From: Flavobacterium psychrophilum
GTDB lineage: Bacteria; Bacteroidota; Bacteroidia; Flavobacteriales; Flavobacteriaceae
DNA length: 64,000 nt
Assembly (NCBI GenBank): GCA_945890865.1
Contig: CAMDDB010000010.1
Span: 11,414 to 75,413, forward strand
Direction: 5' to 3'
This document shows, in pieces, positions 1-7,313 of this stretch (its first letter is position 1; each line of letters begins with the position of its first letter). A program made the translations under genes and the position numbers. The notes beneath the pieces were generated by a model, which was not told where the DNA came from, made no database searches, and was given only the letters and a program-made list of their open reading frames with translations.

Positions 1-1
1 T

Positions 2-535
2 GAAATGCTGAAACATGGCCTAATCTATGATGCTTTATATTGGAAAAAATTTAAAAACTTAACTAGTTTAAATACAGATCATTTAGGTGAATTAATTTAT
101 CGATCCATTCAAATAAAAAATGAAATTGTAATACAAGATATTCAGGAATCCAATTTGCGAAAAATTTTAAACTTTGGCCATACTCTTGGGCATGCTATTG
201 AAAGCTATTTTTTATCAGAAAAATCTGAGAAGCAACTATTGCATGGTGAAGCGGTAGCTATAGGTATGATACTTGAAAGTTTTCTTTCTAAAGAAAAAAA
301 GCTACTTACTCATGAAGCCTATCAAGAAATAAAATACATTATAAATGACCTGTTTGAGCGCCATACGTTTTCAAATGAAGCAGTAGAAAAGATTATTAAA
401 CTGCTCCAATATGATAAAAAAAATACTTTTGGAGTAATACAATTTGTACTACTGAATAAAATTGGATTTGCAACAATAAATCATGCAATCGATAAGTCAT
501 TGATTTACAATGCTTTTGAAGATTATCAGAACTAA
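2..535 (+). CDS. aroB: 3-dehydroquinate synthase, C-terminal part (cut by window edge)
   Basis: This is the C-terminal half of the shikimate-pathway enzyme that cyclises DAHP to 3-dehydroquinate, using NAD and a metal ion in the cytoplasm. The reading frame is open to the window edge, so the first Met at position 5 is not the real start. The family signature NFGHTLGHAIE followed by LHGEAVAIGM is clear; its histidines and glutamate are metal-binding residues in AroB. The N-terminal NAD-binding half lies outside the window. aroC, another shikimate gene, is far away near 53 kb, so the pathway is not one operon here. Confidence 0.94.
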   Translation, partial: EMLKHGLIYDALYWKKFKNLTSLNTDHLGELIYRSIQIKNEIVIQDIQESNLRKILNFGHTLGHAIESYFLSEKSEKQLLHGEAVAIGMILESFLSKEKKLLTHEAYQEIKYIINDLFERHTFSNEAVEKIIKLLQYDKKNTFGVIQFVLLNKIGFATINHAIDKSLIYNAFEDYQN

Positions 536-579
536 TTGATTTTTTAAAGTAACTTTTCATTTTTAGCTATATTATTTTT

Positions 580-587
580 TAACTTTG
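580..587 (+). promoter_or_regulatory. Bacteroidota -7 promoter element (TAACTTTG) before a small ORF
   Basis: TAACTTTG fits the Bacteroidota -7 consensus TAnnTTTG. No good TTG lies 19-21 nt upstream, so the -33 half is weak. Transcription would begin at about 591-593, at or next to the ATG at 593, so the first small ORF would be almost leaderless. Confidence 0.5.
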
Positions 588-592
588 CCCCA

Positions 593-763
593 ATGAAAGA
601 AAATAAAAACAAATCGTATCGTAAGCAAATACAGAATAATAGAGCCATTGATTGCTCTATTAGCTATCGCTTTATTTTTTCTTTTCTAAGTAGTGTATTA
701 TTACAAACTTCCAAAATGCTTAGCAAAAATATTCCTATTCGTTTTGCTAATCTAAGAGTTTGA
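593..763 (+). CDS. Possible 56-residue leader peptide upstream of arginine decarboxylase
   Basis: A 56-codon ORF starts 5 nt after a -7 promoter element and ends 63 nt before the arginine decarboxylase start. The peptide is basic, with five Arg codons (residues 10, 17, 26, 50, 54) and a hydrophobic stretch around residues 27-38. It has no family I recognise. Its TGA stop touches the first arm of a hairpin followed by a T tract. That layout suggests a regulatory leader rather than a functional protein. It could also be a chance ORF in an untranslated leader; only conservation can settle this. Confidence 0.4.
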   Translation: MKENKNKSYRKQIQNNRAIDCSISYRFIFSFLSSVLLQTSKMLSKNIPIRFANLRV

Positions 764-808
764 AAATTATGAAAAGTCAACTACAATTTAATTCATAATT
801 TTTTTTTT
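763..808 (+). promoter_or_regulatory. Terminator-like hairpin with T tract, possible attenuator of speA
   Basis: The 11-nt arm AAAATTATGAA (763-773) is perfectly repeated in inverse as TTCATAATTTT (792-802), with an 18-nt loop, and runs straight into ten T residues (799-808). It has the shape of an intrinsic terminator, although the stem has only one G-C pair and would be weak. It sits between the small ORF and speA, where it could act as an attenuator. Confidence 0.45.
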
Positions 809-826
809 AAAAAAACAACATTCAAA

Positions 827-2233
827 ATGAATACAAAATATTACGATTTAATCAATCAAACTTTTTATTTTCCACAAGAAGAGTTTACATTAAACAAAGA
901 CAATCTTCAATTTCATGGTATTGACTTGATGAAATTGGTAGAACAATATGGTACTCCCCTTAAATTCACATATTTACCTAAGATTTCGCAAAATATAAAT
1001 AAGGCAAAAATGTGGTTTAGAAATGCGATGGAAAAGCACGACTATGATGCAAAATATTATTATTGCTATTGTACAAAAAGTTCGCATTTTGAGTTTGTCT
1101 TAAATGAAGCCTTGAAAAATAATATTCATATTGAAACCTCTTCTGCTTTTGATATAAATATTGTTGAAAACTTGATGGAGCAAGGAAAAATTAATAAAAA
1201 CACTTATATTGTTTGTAATGGATTCAAACGTGATCAATATGTAAATAATATTGCTCGTTTGATCAATAACGGCCATAAAAACACAATTCCTGTAATTGAT
1301 AATTTTGAAGAATTAGACTTGCTGCAAGAGCAAATAGACGGAAAATTTAAAATTGGAATTCGTATTGCTGCAGAGGAAGAACCAAAATTTGAATTTTATA
1401 CTTCGCGTCTAGGAATTGGATATAAAGATATTTTACCTTTTTACAGAAAACAAATTGCTGAAAATAAAAAAGTGGAATTAAAAATGTTGCACTTTTTTAT
1501 CAATGCAGGTATTCGTGACACAGCCTACTATTGGAATGAATTATTAAAATGTATGAAAGTGTACATAGCTTTGAAAAAAGAATGTCCTTCCTTAGATAGT
1601 TTAAATGTTGGAGGCGGTTTTCCTATTAAAAATTCCCTTGCATTTGATTACGATTACCAATATATGGTTGACGAAATCTTGAATCAAATCAAGATTGCTT
1701 GTGATGATGCCGATGTAGCAGTACCTCATATTTTTACCGAATTTGGTTCCTTTACTGTAGGAGAATCTGGCGGCGCTTTATACCAAGTTTTATATCAAAA
1801 GAAACAAAATGATAGAGAAAACTGGAACATGATCGACTCTTCGTTCATTACCACTTTACCCGATACATGGGCCATCAACAAGCGTTTTGTTATGATGGCT
1901 GTAAACCGATGGAACGACACTTATGAAAGAGTTTTATTAGGTGGATTAACATGCGATGGTGACGATTATTACAATTCGGAACAACACATGAATGCCGTTT
2001 ATTTGCCAAAATACAACAAAGAAAAACCTCTTTATATAGGTTTCTTTAATACAGGTGCTTATCAGGAAACTATTGGAGGTTTTGGAGGATTACACCACTG
2101 CATTTTACCACAACCCAAGCACATTTTAATCGATAAAGATAAAAACGGGATTATCGCAACAGAAATTTTTTCGGAACAACAAAAAGCCGAAGAAGTATTA
2201 GAAATATTAGGATACAACAAAAATAAAGAATAA
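827..2233 (+). CDS. speA: Arginine decarboxylase, PLP-dependent fold III
   Basis: It should decarboxylate arginine to agmatine, the first step of one polyamine route, in the cytoplasm. The 468-residue protein has the alanine-racemase-like PLP barrel: the likely PLP lysine is K84 in CTKSSH, the phosphate-binding glycine loop VGGGFP is near residue 262, and a CDGDD segment near 375 matches the catalytic cysteine region of the decarboxylase family. The length fits the short Bacteroidota form rather than the roughly 650-residue E. coli SpeA. A deoxyhypusine-synthase-like gene follows after 14 nt and is probably cotranscribed. Substrate choice (arginine over other amino acids) is inferred from the family and cannot be proven from sequence. 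Confidence 0.85.
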   Translation: MNTKYYDLINQTFYFPQEEFTLNKDNLQFHGIDLMKLVEQYGTPLKFTYLPKISQNINKAKMWFRNAMEKHDYDAKYYYCYCTKSSHFEFVLNEALKNNIHIETSSAFDINIVENLMEQGKINKNTYIVCNGFKRDQYVNNIARLINNGHKNTIPVIDNFEELDLLQEQIDGKFKIGIRIAAEEEPKFEFYTSRLGIGYKDILPFYRKQIAENKKVELKMLHFFINAGIRDTAYYWNELLKCMKVYIALKKECPSLDSLNVGGGFPIKNSLAFDYDYQYMVDEILNQIKIACDDADVAVPHIFTEFGSFTVGESGGALYQVLYQKKQNDRENWNMIDSSFITTLPDTWAINKRFVMMAVNRWNDTYERVLLGGLTCDGDDYYNSEQHMNAVYLPKYNKEKPLYIGFFNTGAYQETIGGFGGLHHCILPQPKHILIDKDKNGIIATEIFSEQQKAEEVLEILGYNKNKE

Positions 2234-2247
2234 TAAAAACCGAAATA

Positions 2248-3222
2248 ATGAGTAAAGGACCAGTTAGTCAGTTTATTGAAAAACATTACCTCCATTTTAA
2301 TTCTGCTGCTTTAGTAGATGCTGCAAAAGGATATGAAGAACATTTATTAGACAATGGAAAAATGATGATAACATTAGCCGGTGCCATGAGTACCGCTGAG
2401 TTAGGTAAATCTTTAGCCGAAATGATTCGTCAAGATAAAGTACACATTATTTCATGCACTGGGGCCAATTTAGAAGAAGATATCATGAACTTAGTAGCTC
2501 ATAATTCTTATAAAAGAGTTCCAAATTATAGAGACTTGAGTCCGCAAGAAGAATGGGATTTATTAGAAAATCATTATAATCGTGTTACTGATACCTGTAT
2601 TCCAGAAGAAGAAGCATTTAGAAGATTGCAATCACATTTGTTCAATATTTGGAACAATGCCGATTCAAAAGGAGAGCGTTATTTTCCCCACGAATTTATG
2701 TACCAAATGATCAATTCGGGAGTACTGAAACAATATTATGAAATTGATCCAGCTGATTCATGGATGGTAGCTGCTGCAGAAAAGAACTTACCAATAGTAG
2801 TTCCTGGATGGGAAGACAGTACGATGGGAAACATCTTTTCGTCGTATTGTATAAAAGGTGAATTCAAACCCACAACGATGAAAAGCGGTATCGAATACAT
2901 GATGTGGTTGGCCGATTGGTATCCCAAGAACTGCGCCGGTAAAGGTATTGGTTTTTTTCAAATTGGTGGAGGAATTGCGGGTGACTTCCCTATTTGCGTG
3001 GTACCGATGTTGTACCAAGATATGGAAATGCATGATGTGCCGTTTTGGAGTTACTTTTGTCAGATTTCAGATTCAACTACAAGTTATGGTTCCTATTCTG
3101 GAGCCGTTCCGAATGAAAAAATTACTTGGGGAAAATTAGATATCCATACACCTAAATATATTGTAGAGTCTGACGCTACGATAGTTGCGCCCTTGATGTT
3201 TGCTTATATTTTAGGTTGGTAA
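2248..3222 (+). CDS. Deoxyhypusine synthase family protein
   Basis: A 324-residue protein of the deoxyhypusine synthase fold (NAD-dependent transfer of an aminobutyl group from spermidine). The C-terminal GAVPNEKITWGK segment aligns with the eukaryotic signature around the catalytic lysine; here it is K296. Bacteria have no eIF5A, so the substrate is probably not eIF5A; related bacterial enzymes make homospermidine or are uncharacterised. It lies 14 nt after arginine decarboxylase, which ties it to polyamine metabolism. No agmatinase gene lies between or beside them, so the path from agmatine to a substrate for this enzyme is not encoded here. Confidence 0.85.
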   Translation: MSKGPVSQFIEKHYLHFNSAALVDAAKGYEEHLLDNGKMMITLAGAMSTAELGKSLAEMIRQDKVHIISCTGANLEEDIMNLVAHNSYKRVPNYRDLSPQEEWDLLENHYNRVTDTCIPEEEAFRRLQSHLFNIWNNADSKGERYFPHEFMYQMINSGVLKQYYEIDPADSWMVAAAEKNLPIVVPGWEDSTMGNIFSSYCIKGEFKPTTMKSGIEYMMWLADWYPKNCAGKGIGFFQIGGGIAGDFPICVVPMLYQDMEMHDVPFWSYFCQISDSTTSYGSYSGAVPNEKITWGKLDIHTPKYIVESDATIVAPLMFAYILGW

Positions 3223-3250
3223 AAAAAAATTAAAAAAATATTTCAAATTA

Positions 3251-3282
3251 TTTGAAAATATTATTTAAGGATATTACATTTG
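3251..3282 (+). promoter_or_regulatory. Promoter TTTG-N20-TACATTTG for the acidic-protein gene
   Basis: TTTG (3251-3254), a 20-nt spacer and TACATTTG (3275-3282) match the Bacteroidota sigma promoter well. It is 28 nt before the next start codon. The TTTG also forms one arm of a short inverted repeat, TTTCAAA/TTTGAAA (3241-3257). Confidence 0.65.
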
Positions 3283-3310
3283 ACGAAATTACAAGATTAA
3301 AAACTACCCA

Positions 3311-3673
3311 ATGAAAAGAGTAATTGTTGATTACGCAAAATTAACAAATGAAATCTTAACCCTACTAGTTGAGAAATTTCCAGATGGCTACGATGATTCA
3401 GACATCATTCGATTTAAAAATGCCAAAAATGAAACAGTTGAAGCGGTTGAAGTACGCACTTCTGATACTATTTTTTTAGTAAAAGTGAGCACTAAATTGT
3501 CTGATCGAATTGAAAACTATGATGAAGACGATATCATAACCGAAGAGGTTGTAGTAGATAAAATTGTAGGGCTTAAAGAATTAGAGATCGATGAAGATGA
3601 TGAAGATGAAAATGACGAGGAAGAAGTCGCAATTGAATCTGAAGATACTGAAGACATTGAAGATGAAGATTAA
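3311..3673 (+). CDS. Small acidic conserved protein of unknown function
   Basis: A 120-residue protein. Residues 1-85 look like a small folded domain (MKRVIVDYAKLTNEIL start, then mixed beta and alpha sequence). From about residue 88 the chain is almost all Asp and Glu, a disordered acidic tail. Similar Flavobacteriia proteins are sometimes labelled DNA primase, but no primase motif is present. It has its own promoter and a strong terminator, so it is a single-gene unit. The acidic tail might mimic nucleic acid or bind basic proteins; that is speculation. I cannot assign a function. Confidence 0.75.
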   Translation: MKRVIVDYAKLTNEILTLLVEKFPDGYDDSDIIRFKNAKNETVEAVEVRTSDTIFLVKVSTKLSDRIENYDEDDIITEEVVVDKIVGLKELEIDEDDEDENDEEEVAIESEDTEDIEDED

Positions 3674-3677
3674 ATAT

Positions 3678-3709
3678 AAAAAAGGGAATTCAATTGAATT
3701 CCCTTTTTT
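3678..3709. terminator. Bidirectional intrinsic terminator
   Basis: Arms AAAAAAGGGAATTC (3678-3691) and GAATTCCCTTTTTT (3696-3709) form a perfect 14-bp stem with an AATT loop. It separates two convergent genes and has U tracts in both directions. Confidence 0.92.
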
Positions 3710-3711
3710 AA

Positions 3712-4224
3712 TTATAAGTAACGCTCAATAATTATAAGCTTGTGATGCAATTCATGTCCTAAAATGCAGTATCCTATACCTCTAACAGATACACTTGCCT
3801 TTGAAGCTGTTCCAAGTTTTAATAAGTCTGCTTCTGAAAAAGTAGAAAATAAACTTATGGATGCGTCTCTCACAAATACATATTCTTCTAGTAAATTCTC
3901 AAACGCTCTTTCATTTGCTTGTGCTGCCAATACATAATCATTCTCATCAAATCCTGGTAAAGGCGTAGAATCGTTTCTAACTATTCTTAAAGCTCTATAA
4001 ACAAAAACTCGCTCTGCATCTATTAAATGTAAAAGCAAGTCCTTAATTGTCCATTTACCTTCTTGATATCTGTATTCTTGTTTAAAAACTGGAATCGAAC
4101 TAAAGAAATGAATCATTTCCAATTTTTGATCAATCAATCCTTTTACAATATTCTGTTCCGAAACCAATTTAATGTAATTCATTTGATACGGAACATACTC
4201 ATTTGCTTGTAAATTTTTCATCAT
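3712..4224 (-). CDS. DinB/YfiT-like four-helix protein
   Basis: A 170-residue protein of the DinB superfamily, small metal-binding four-helix bundles often linked to thiol-dependent transferases. It shows the typical KWTIKDLLLHLIDAERVF helix with a conserved His and a second histidine cluster, GHELHH, near the C terminus; a third ligand is not obvious by eye. The start is MM, so it may begin one codon later. It is downstream of the Lrp-family gene but separated by a terminator, so it may have its own promoter. Function unknown; in Flavobacteria that carry bacillithiol (bshA is in this window) such proteins may be thiol transferases, which is inference. Confidence 0.85.
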   Translation of the reverse strand: MMKNLQANEYVPYQMNYIKLVSEQNIVKGLIDQKLEMIHFFSSIPVFKQEYRYQEGKWTIKDLLLHLIDAERVFVYRALRIVRNDSTPLPGFDENDYVLAAQANERAFENLLEEYVFVRDASISLFSTFSEADLLKLGTASKASVSVRGIGYCILGHELHHKLIIIERYL

Positions 4225-4236
4225 TTAAAAAAATAT

Positions 4237-4259
4237 AAAAAAAGCCTCAATAGAGGCTT
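4237..4259 (-). terminator. Intrinsic terminator after the Lrp-family gene
   Basis: Read on the minus strand, AAGCCTC-TATT-GAGGCTT is followed by a run of seven T (plus-strand A tract 4237-4243). It directly follows the Lrp/AsnC stop. Confidence 0.85.
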
Positions 4260-4265
4260 AGTATA

Positions 4266-4745
4266 TTAAAGTTCTTTAAAAATGGTATGCATCAAACGTT
4301 TTTTGTCGTTGATACTTTCTTCTAAAGAAATCATAGTCTCAGTTCTGTAAACTCCTTCAATATCATCAATCATAAAAATTACCTCTTTAGCATGTTTTGT
4401 ATCTTTAGCTCTTATTTTACAAAAAATATTAAACTTACCTGTTGTTACATGCGCTACTGTTACATAGGGTATTTGGTTAATTCTTTCAAGTACAAACTTA
4501 GTTTGAGAGGTATTGTGTAAAAACACCCCCACATAAGCAATAAATGAATATCCCAACTTCTCATAGTCTAAAGTTAGTGAAGAACCTTGGATGATACCTG
4601 CATCTTCCATCTTCTTTACTCTAACATGAACTGTACCAGCAGAAATTAATAATTTCTTAGCGATATCTGTAAAAGGTATTCTAGTGTTATCAATTAACAT
4701 GTCTAAAATTTGATGATCTACTTCATCTAAGCGAAATTTGCTCAT
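4266..4745 (-). CDS. Lrp/AsnC family transcriptional regulator
   Basis: A 159-residue regulator of the feast/famine family. The N-terminal winged helix-turn-helix (about residues 8-60, including FTDIAKKLLISAGTVHVRVKKM) binds DNA. The C-terminal RAM domain (about 65-150) normally binds an amino acid and builds dimers or octamers. The usual length is about 150-165 residues, so it is complete. A near-palindrome lies over its own transcription start, which suggests autoregulation, common in this family. The ligand cannot be read from the sequence. Confidence 0.93.
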   Translation of the reverse strand: MSKFRLDEVDHQILDMLIDNTRIPFTDIAKKLLISAGTVHVRVKKMEDAGIIQGSSLTLDYEKLGYSFIAYVGVFLHNTSQTKFVLERINQIPYVTVAHVTTGKFNIFCKIRAKDTKHAKEVIFMIDDIEGVYRTETMISLEESINDKKRLMHTIFKEL

Positions 4746-4779
4746 AGCTATTGTAATAAATGTTAAATTTTTGATTTTT

Positions 4780-4801
4780 TATCAATATCGATACAAATTT
4801 A
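4780..4801 (-). promoter_or_regulatory. -7 element and near-palindrome upstream of the Lrp-family gene
   Basis: On the minus strand TAAATTTG (4801-4794) fits the -7 consensus. Immediately downstream, TATCRATATYGATA (4780-4793) is palindromic at 12 of 14 positions and would cover the transcription start, as expected for an autoregulatory operator. The operator role is inferred. Confidence 0.45.
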
Positions 4802-4806
4802 TTAAA

Positions 4807-5955
4807 TTATTTTAATCCGTTGTTAAACTTTATGCTCTTATTGAGATCAAATGTGGCTACCTCTCCTATTTCGGGATAATGTTTATCGCCAGAAGAAAAT
4901 AACATGAATTCACAATCAAATTCAACATGTCCAAAATAATTCTCTAAATCAGAAATTTTAGAAATAATAGCTTTAAATTCAACTTTATCAGCTATAACCT
5001 CTTCAATATATTGAGCAGCAAAGTTAATTATTTTTTCAACATTATTATCAATAATTTTTACATTTTTATAGATAATATCAAAAAAACATTTATTATTTTG
5101 AGGAATTCTCAAATATTTTATCAAATCATTGTCAACTACAACGTTTTCGTTTTTCCTTGAAAATGAGGCAAGCAATGCTATGAAAACAAACTTTCTACTT
5201 TCTTCTCGATCGTAATCTCCAGTAAAGTGTCCCGCTTCAAATAAAATAGTAGGTGTTTGCGCGGTTGTAAAAAAATCTCCTGTACAATTTATGTTATAAG
5301 TATCGTCAAAACGACCAATTTGATTGGGTATATAAGACTCCAATACGATAACCATCTCAACTATTACATTTACAGCTTTCAATCGCGTAGAATTATATTG
5401 TCCTGTTGAATCAAAAGCGGGTGCTAGAAAGGAAATGGTTGCCGGCACATGAAATCCTTCTGTTCCAAAAATGGTGCGTTGGTCATGAAGATTGAAGCAA
5501 TAATGAGGATTAAATTGTTCGTAGGTGCGTTTTAATAATTGCATTTCGGGCTGTGTTTCGGCGACAGCATCCCTATTCAAATCAACACCATTTGCATTTT
5601 CTCTGGTGTATGCGAATGCCCCGTCGGGGTTTAACATTGGAATACACAATAAAGTATAGTTCGATTTTATTTGACTTGCTAATTCAGTATCGGAAGCTAA
5701 AAAATTAAAAAAATCAAAAAGGCCTTTGGTAGTTGTTGGTTCATTGCCATGCATTTGAGACCAAATCAAAATTTTTGTTTTTCCGTTCCCAATTTTAACG
5801 TGATAAATACTCTTTTGTAAAACCGATTGACCAATTACTTTGGTTTCAAAATCATCATTAAAGGAATGCAAAATGGGAGCAATTACATCTGAATGAATAT
5901 ACTTTCCTTGTAAATCGGAAACCAAATATTTTGTGGCTAGCGCTAAAAAATCCAT
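4807..5955 (-). CDS. M14 family zinc carboxypeptidase
   Basis: A 382-residue metallopeptidase-like protein. The zinc signature HxxE is present as MHGNE (H69, E72), the third ligand is probably H157 in NLHDQRT, and the catalytic glutamate is probably E240 in LFEAGHF. PMLNPDGA and GVDLNRD are the usual M14 substrate-binding motifs. There is no signal peptide, so it is predicted cytoplasmic, which is less usual for digestive M14 enzymes and fits a role on small peptides or amides. It is divergent from an XRE regulator, and its promoter region holds three regularly spaced palindromes, so that regulator may control it. Confidence 0.87.
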   Translation of the reverse strand: MDFLALATKYLVSDLQGKYIHSDVIAPILHSFNDDFETKVIGQSVLQKSIYHVKIGNGKTKILIWSQMHGNEPTTTKGLFDFFNFLASDTELASQIKSNYTLLCIPMLNPDGAFAYTRENANGVDLNRDAVAETQPEMQLLKRTYEQFNPHYCFNLHDQRTIFGTEGFHVPATISFLAPAFDSTGQYNSTRLKAVNVIVEMVIVLESYIPNQIGRFDDTYNINCTGDFFTTAQTPTILFEAGHFTGDYDREESRKFVFIALLASFSRKNENVVVDNDLIKYLRIPQNNKCFFDIIYKNVKIIDNNVEKIINFAAQYIEEVIADKVEFKAIISKISDLENYFGHVEFDCEFMLFSSGDKHYPEIGEVATFDLNKSIKFNNGLK

Positions 5956-5968
5956 AGTTAACTATTGT

Positions 5969-6030
5969 TTTACAAATGTAAACAACTTTATTTTTACAAA
6001 TGTAAATACTTTATGATTTACTTTTGTAAA
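5969..6030. promoter_or_regulatory. Three palindromic operator-like sites spaced 24 bp apart
   Basis: TTTACAAATGTAAA occurs at 5969-5982 and again at 5993-6006; TTTACTTTTGTAAA is at 6017-6030. All share the inverted arms TTTAC/GTAAA around four central bases, and the repeat step is exactly 24 bp. On the minus strand the first two each contain TACATTTG, a -7 promoter element, so binding there should block transcription of the M14 peptidase gene. They lie between divergent peptidase and XRE regulator genes. Confidence 0.65.
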
Positions 6031-6176
6031 CAAATTAACCCATAAAATAAGTTATAGTAAATATAAATAAATTATTTTACATTATTATATATATTTTATT
6101 AAAAATCAATATATTATGACTATTTATATAACAATTAAATTTATATAAATATGATAATTATACCTCTAATTTTTAA

Positions 6177-6208
6177 TTTGTATTGTGTTTTTTGTTTACA
6201 TTTGTAAC
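6177..6208 (+). promoter_or_regulatory. XRE regulator promoter overlapped by a fourth operator-like site
   Basis: TTTG (6177-6180), a 16-nt spacer and TACATTTG (6197-6204) make a promoter for the XRE gene with a slightly short spacer. The -7 box lies inside TTTACATTTGTAAC (6195-6208), a copy of the same palindrome seen three times at 5969-6030, with one arm mismatch. This fits negative autoregulation. The 160 bp between the two groups is very AT-rich and shows nothing else. Confidence 0.55.
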
Positions 6209-6235
6209 AATTACTTTAGGGAATAATTAATTACA

Positions 6236-6694
6236 ATGGTAAACATCGACGATTTCATTAAGCGCTTAGAATTAGTGCTCGATTATTATAATTTATCTGC
6301 CTCTGCTTTTGCAGATAGAATTAATGTGCAACGTTCTAGTTTATCACACCTACTTTCTGGAAGAAATAAACCCAGTTTAGATTTTATTATTAAAGTTATT
6401 GAAGTATTTCCTGAAGTGGATTTGTATTGGATATTAAACGGTAAAGGTACATTTCCAAAATCGGATAAAAATAGCAACTCTAACAAACCCAGTCTTTCTA
6501 ACGAATTCAAGACTCAAACTAGTGAAACAAACGCAAATCCTTCATTGAATTTATCTTCTACAATAGCTTTAAATACTAACATAATCCAAAGCGATGCTTT
6601 AAAAACATTGGATATAAATAAAAATTCAGCCTCAAATATTGAACGTATTGTTGTTTTTTATAAGGATGGTACGTTTAAAAATTACGAATCTTAA
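6236..6694 (+). CDS. XRE family helix-turn-helix transcriptional regulator
   Basis: A 152-residue protein with a Cro/CI-type helix-turn-helix at about residues 8-65 (SASAFADRINVQRSSLSHLL and SGRNKPSLDFIIKVIEVFP). This is followed by a Ser/Asn/Thr-rich flexible linker (about 80-125) and a short C-terminal piece, RIVVFYKDGTFKNYES, which may pair chains or sense a signal. There is no peptidase domain, so it is not a LexA/CI-type self-cleaving repressor. Four copies of a TTTAC-N4-GTAAA palindrome occur upstream, one over its own promoter, so it probably represses itself and the divergent peptidase gene. The target list is inferred. Confidence 0.9.
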   Translation: MVNIDDFIKRLELVLDYYNLSASAFADRINVQRSSLSHLLSGRNKPSLDFIIKVIEVFPEVDLYWILNGKGTFPKSDKNSNSNKPSLSNEFKTQTSETNANPSLNLSSTIALNTNIIQSDALKTLDINKNSASNIERIVVFYKDGTFKNYES

Positions 6695-6701
6695 CCTACA
6701 A

Positions 6702-7259
6702 TTACCCTTTGGGTGTATAACTCAATTCGGGGTTCTTACCCACTACTCCAATAAAATAGGTTTCTAAGAAAGCAATATCGGCCTGAATATCTCCCGTAGG
6801 ATGAAATGGCGGATGGTAACCTACTACTTTGTTTTGGTAATCAAAAGAAACAGGCACGATAGGTACATTAGCTTTTAATGCTATGAAATAAAAACCTGTT
6901 TTCCATTGGGATACTTTCTTTCGAGTTCCTTCTGGAGCTATGGCTAATCTAAAAACTTTATTTTTCAAAAAGACTGCTGCGATTGAATCTACTTTATTTT
7001 CGTTCTTTTCACGGTTTAAAGGCCTTCCTCCGGTCCATCTAAAGAAATAATGAAAAGGAAAGACAAACAATTCCTTTTTGGCCAGGTAATTTATTTCAAT
7101 ATTTAAGATTGCTCGTGAAAAAATACCTAAGAAAAAATCCCACCAACTGGTATGCGGAACAGCAATTATCACACATTTTTTTACTTCGGGCGCAATAGTT
7201 CCTTCTACTTTCCAACCCAAAAGTGTGCAGAAAATAAAGAAGTACAGTTTTTGTTTCAT
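6702..7259 (-). CDS. 1-acyl-sn-glycerol-3-phosphate acyltransferase family protein (PlsC-like)
   Basis: A 185-residue acyltransferase of the PlsC/LPLAT superfamily, which transfers acyl chains to lysophosphatidic acid or similar lipids at the inner membrane. The catalytic HX4D motif is H36-TSWW-D41, and the second block, APEGTRKK (E110), binds the glycerol phosphate. The N terminus (YFFIFCTLLGW) is a short hydrophobic anchor. The protein is shorter than canonical PlsC (about 240 residues), so the exact acceptor is uncertain. It is convergent with the XRE gene (7-nt gap) and divergent from the methyltransferase gene. Confidence 0.87.
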   Translation of the reverse strand: MKQKLYFFIFCTLLGWKVEGTIAPEVKKCVIIAVPHTSWWDFFLGIFSRAILNIEINYLAKKELFVFPFHYFFRWTGGRPLNREKNENKVDSIAAVFLKNKVFRLAIAPEGTRKKVSQWKTGFYFIALKANVPIVPVSFDYQNKVVGYHPPFHPTGDIQADIAFLETYFIGVVGKNPELSYTPKG

Positions 7260-7313
7260 GAGAAGTTAATTTTAGGCAAAAATAAAATTATATTTACGAT
7301 TACAAACAAATTC

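Noticed and set aside
2736..3139. Several ORFs on both strands inside the DHS-like gene
   Set aside because: Shadow frames; the long frame has a complete family match.
3311..3673. DNA primase label for the small acidic protein
   Set aside because: It is far too short and has no zinc finger or TOPRIM motif.
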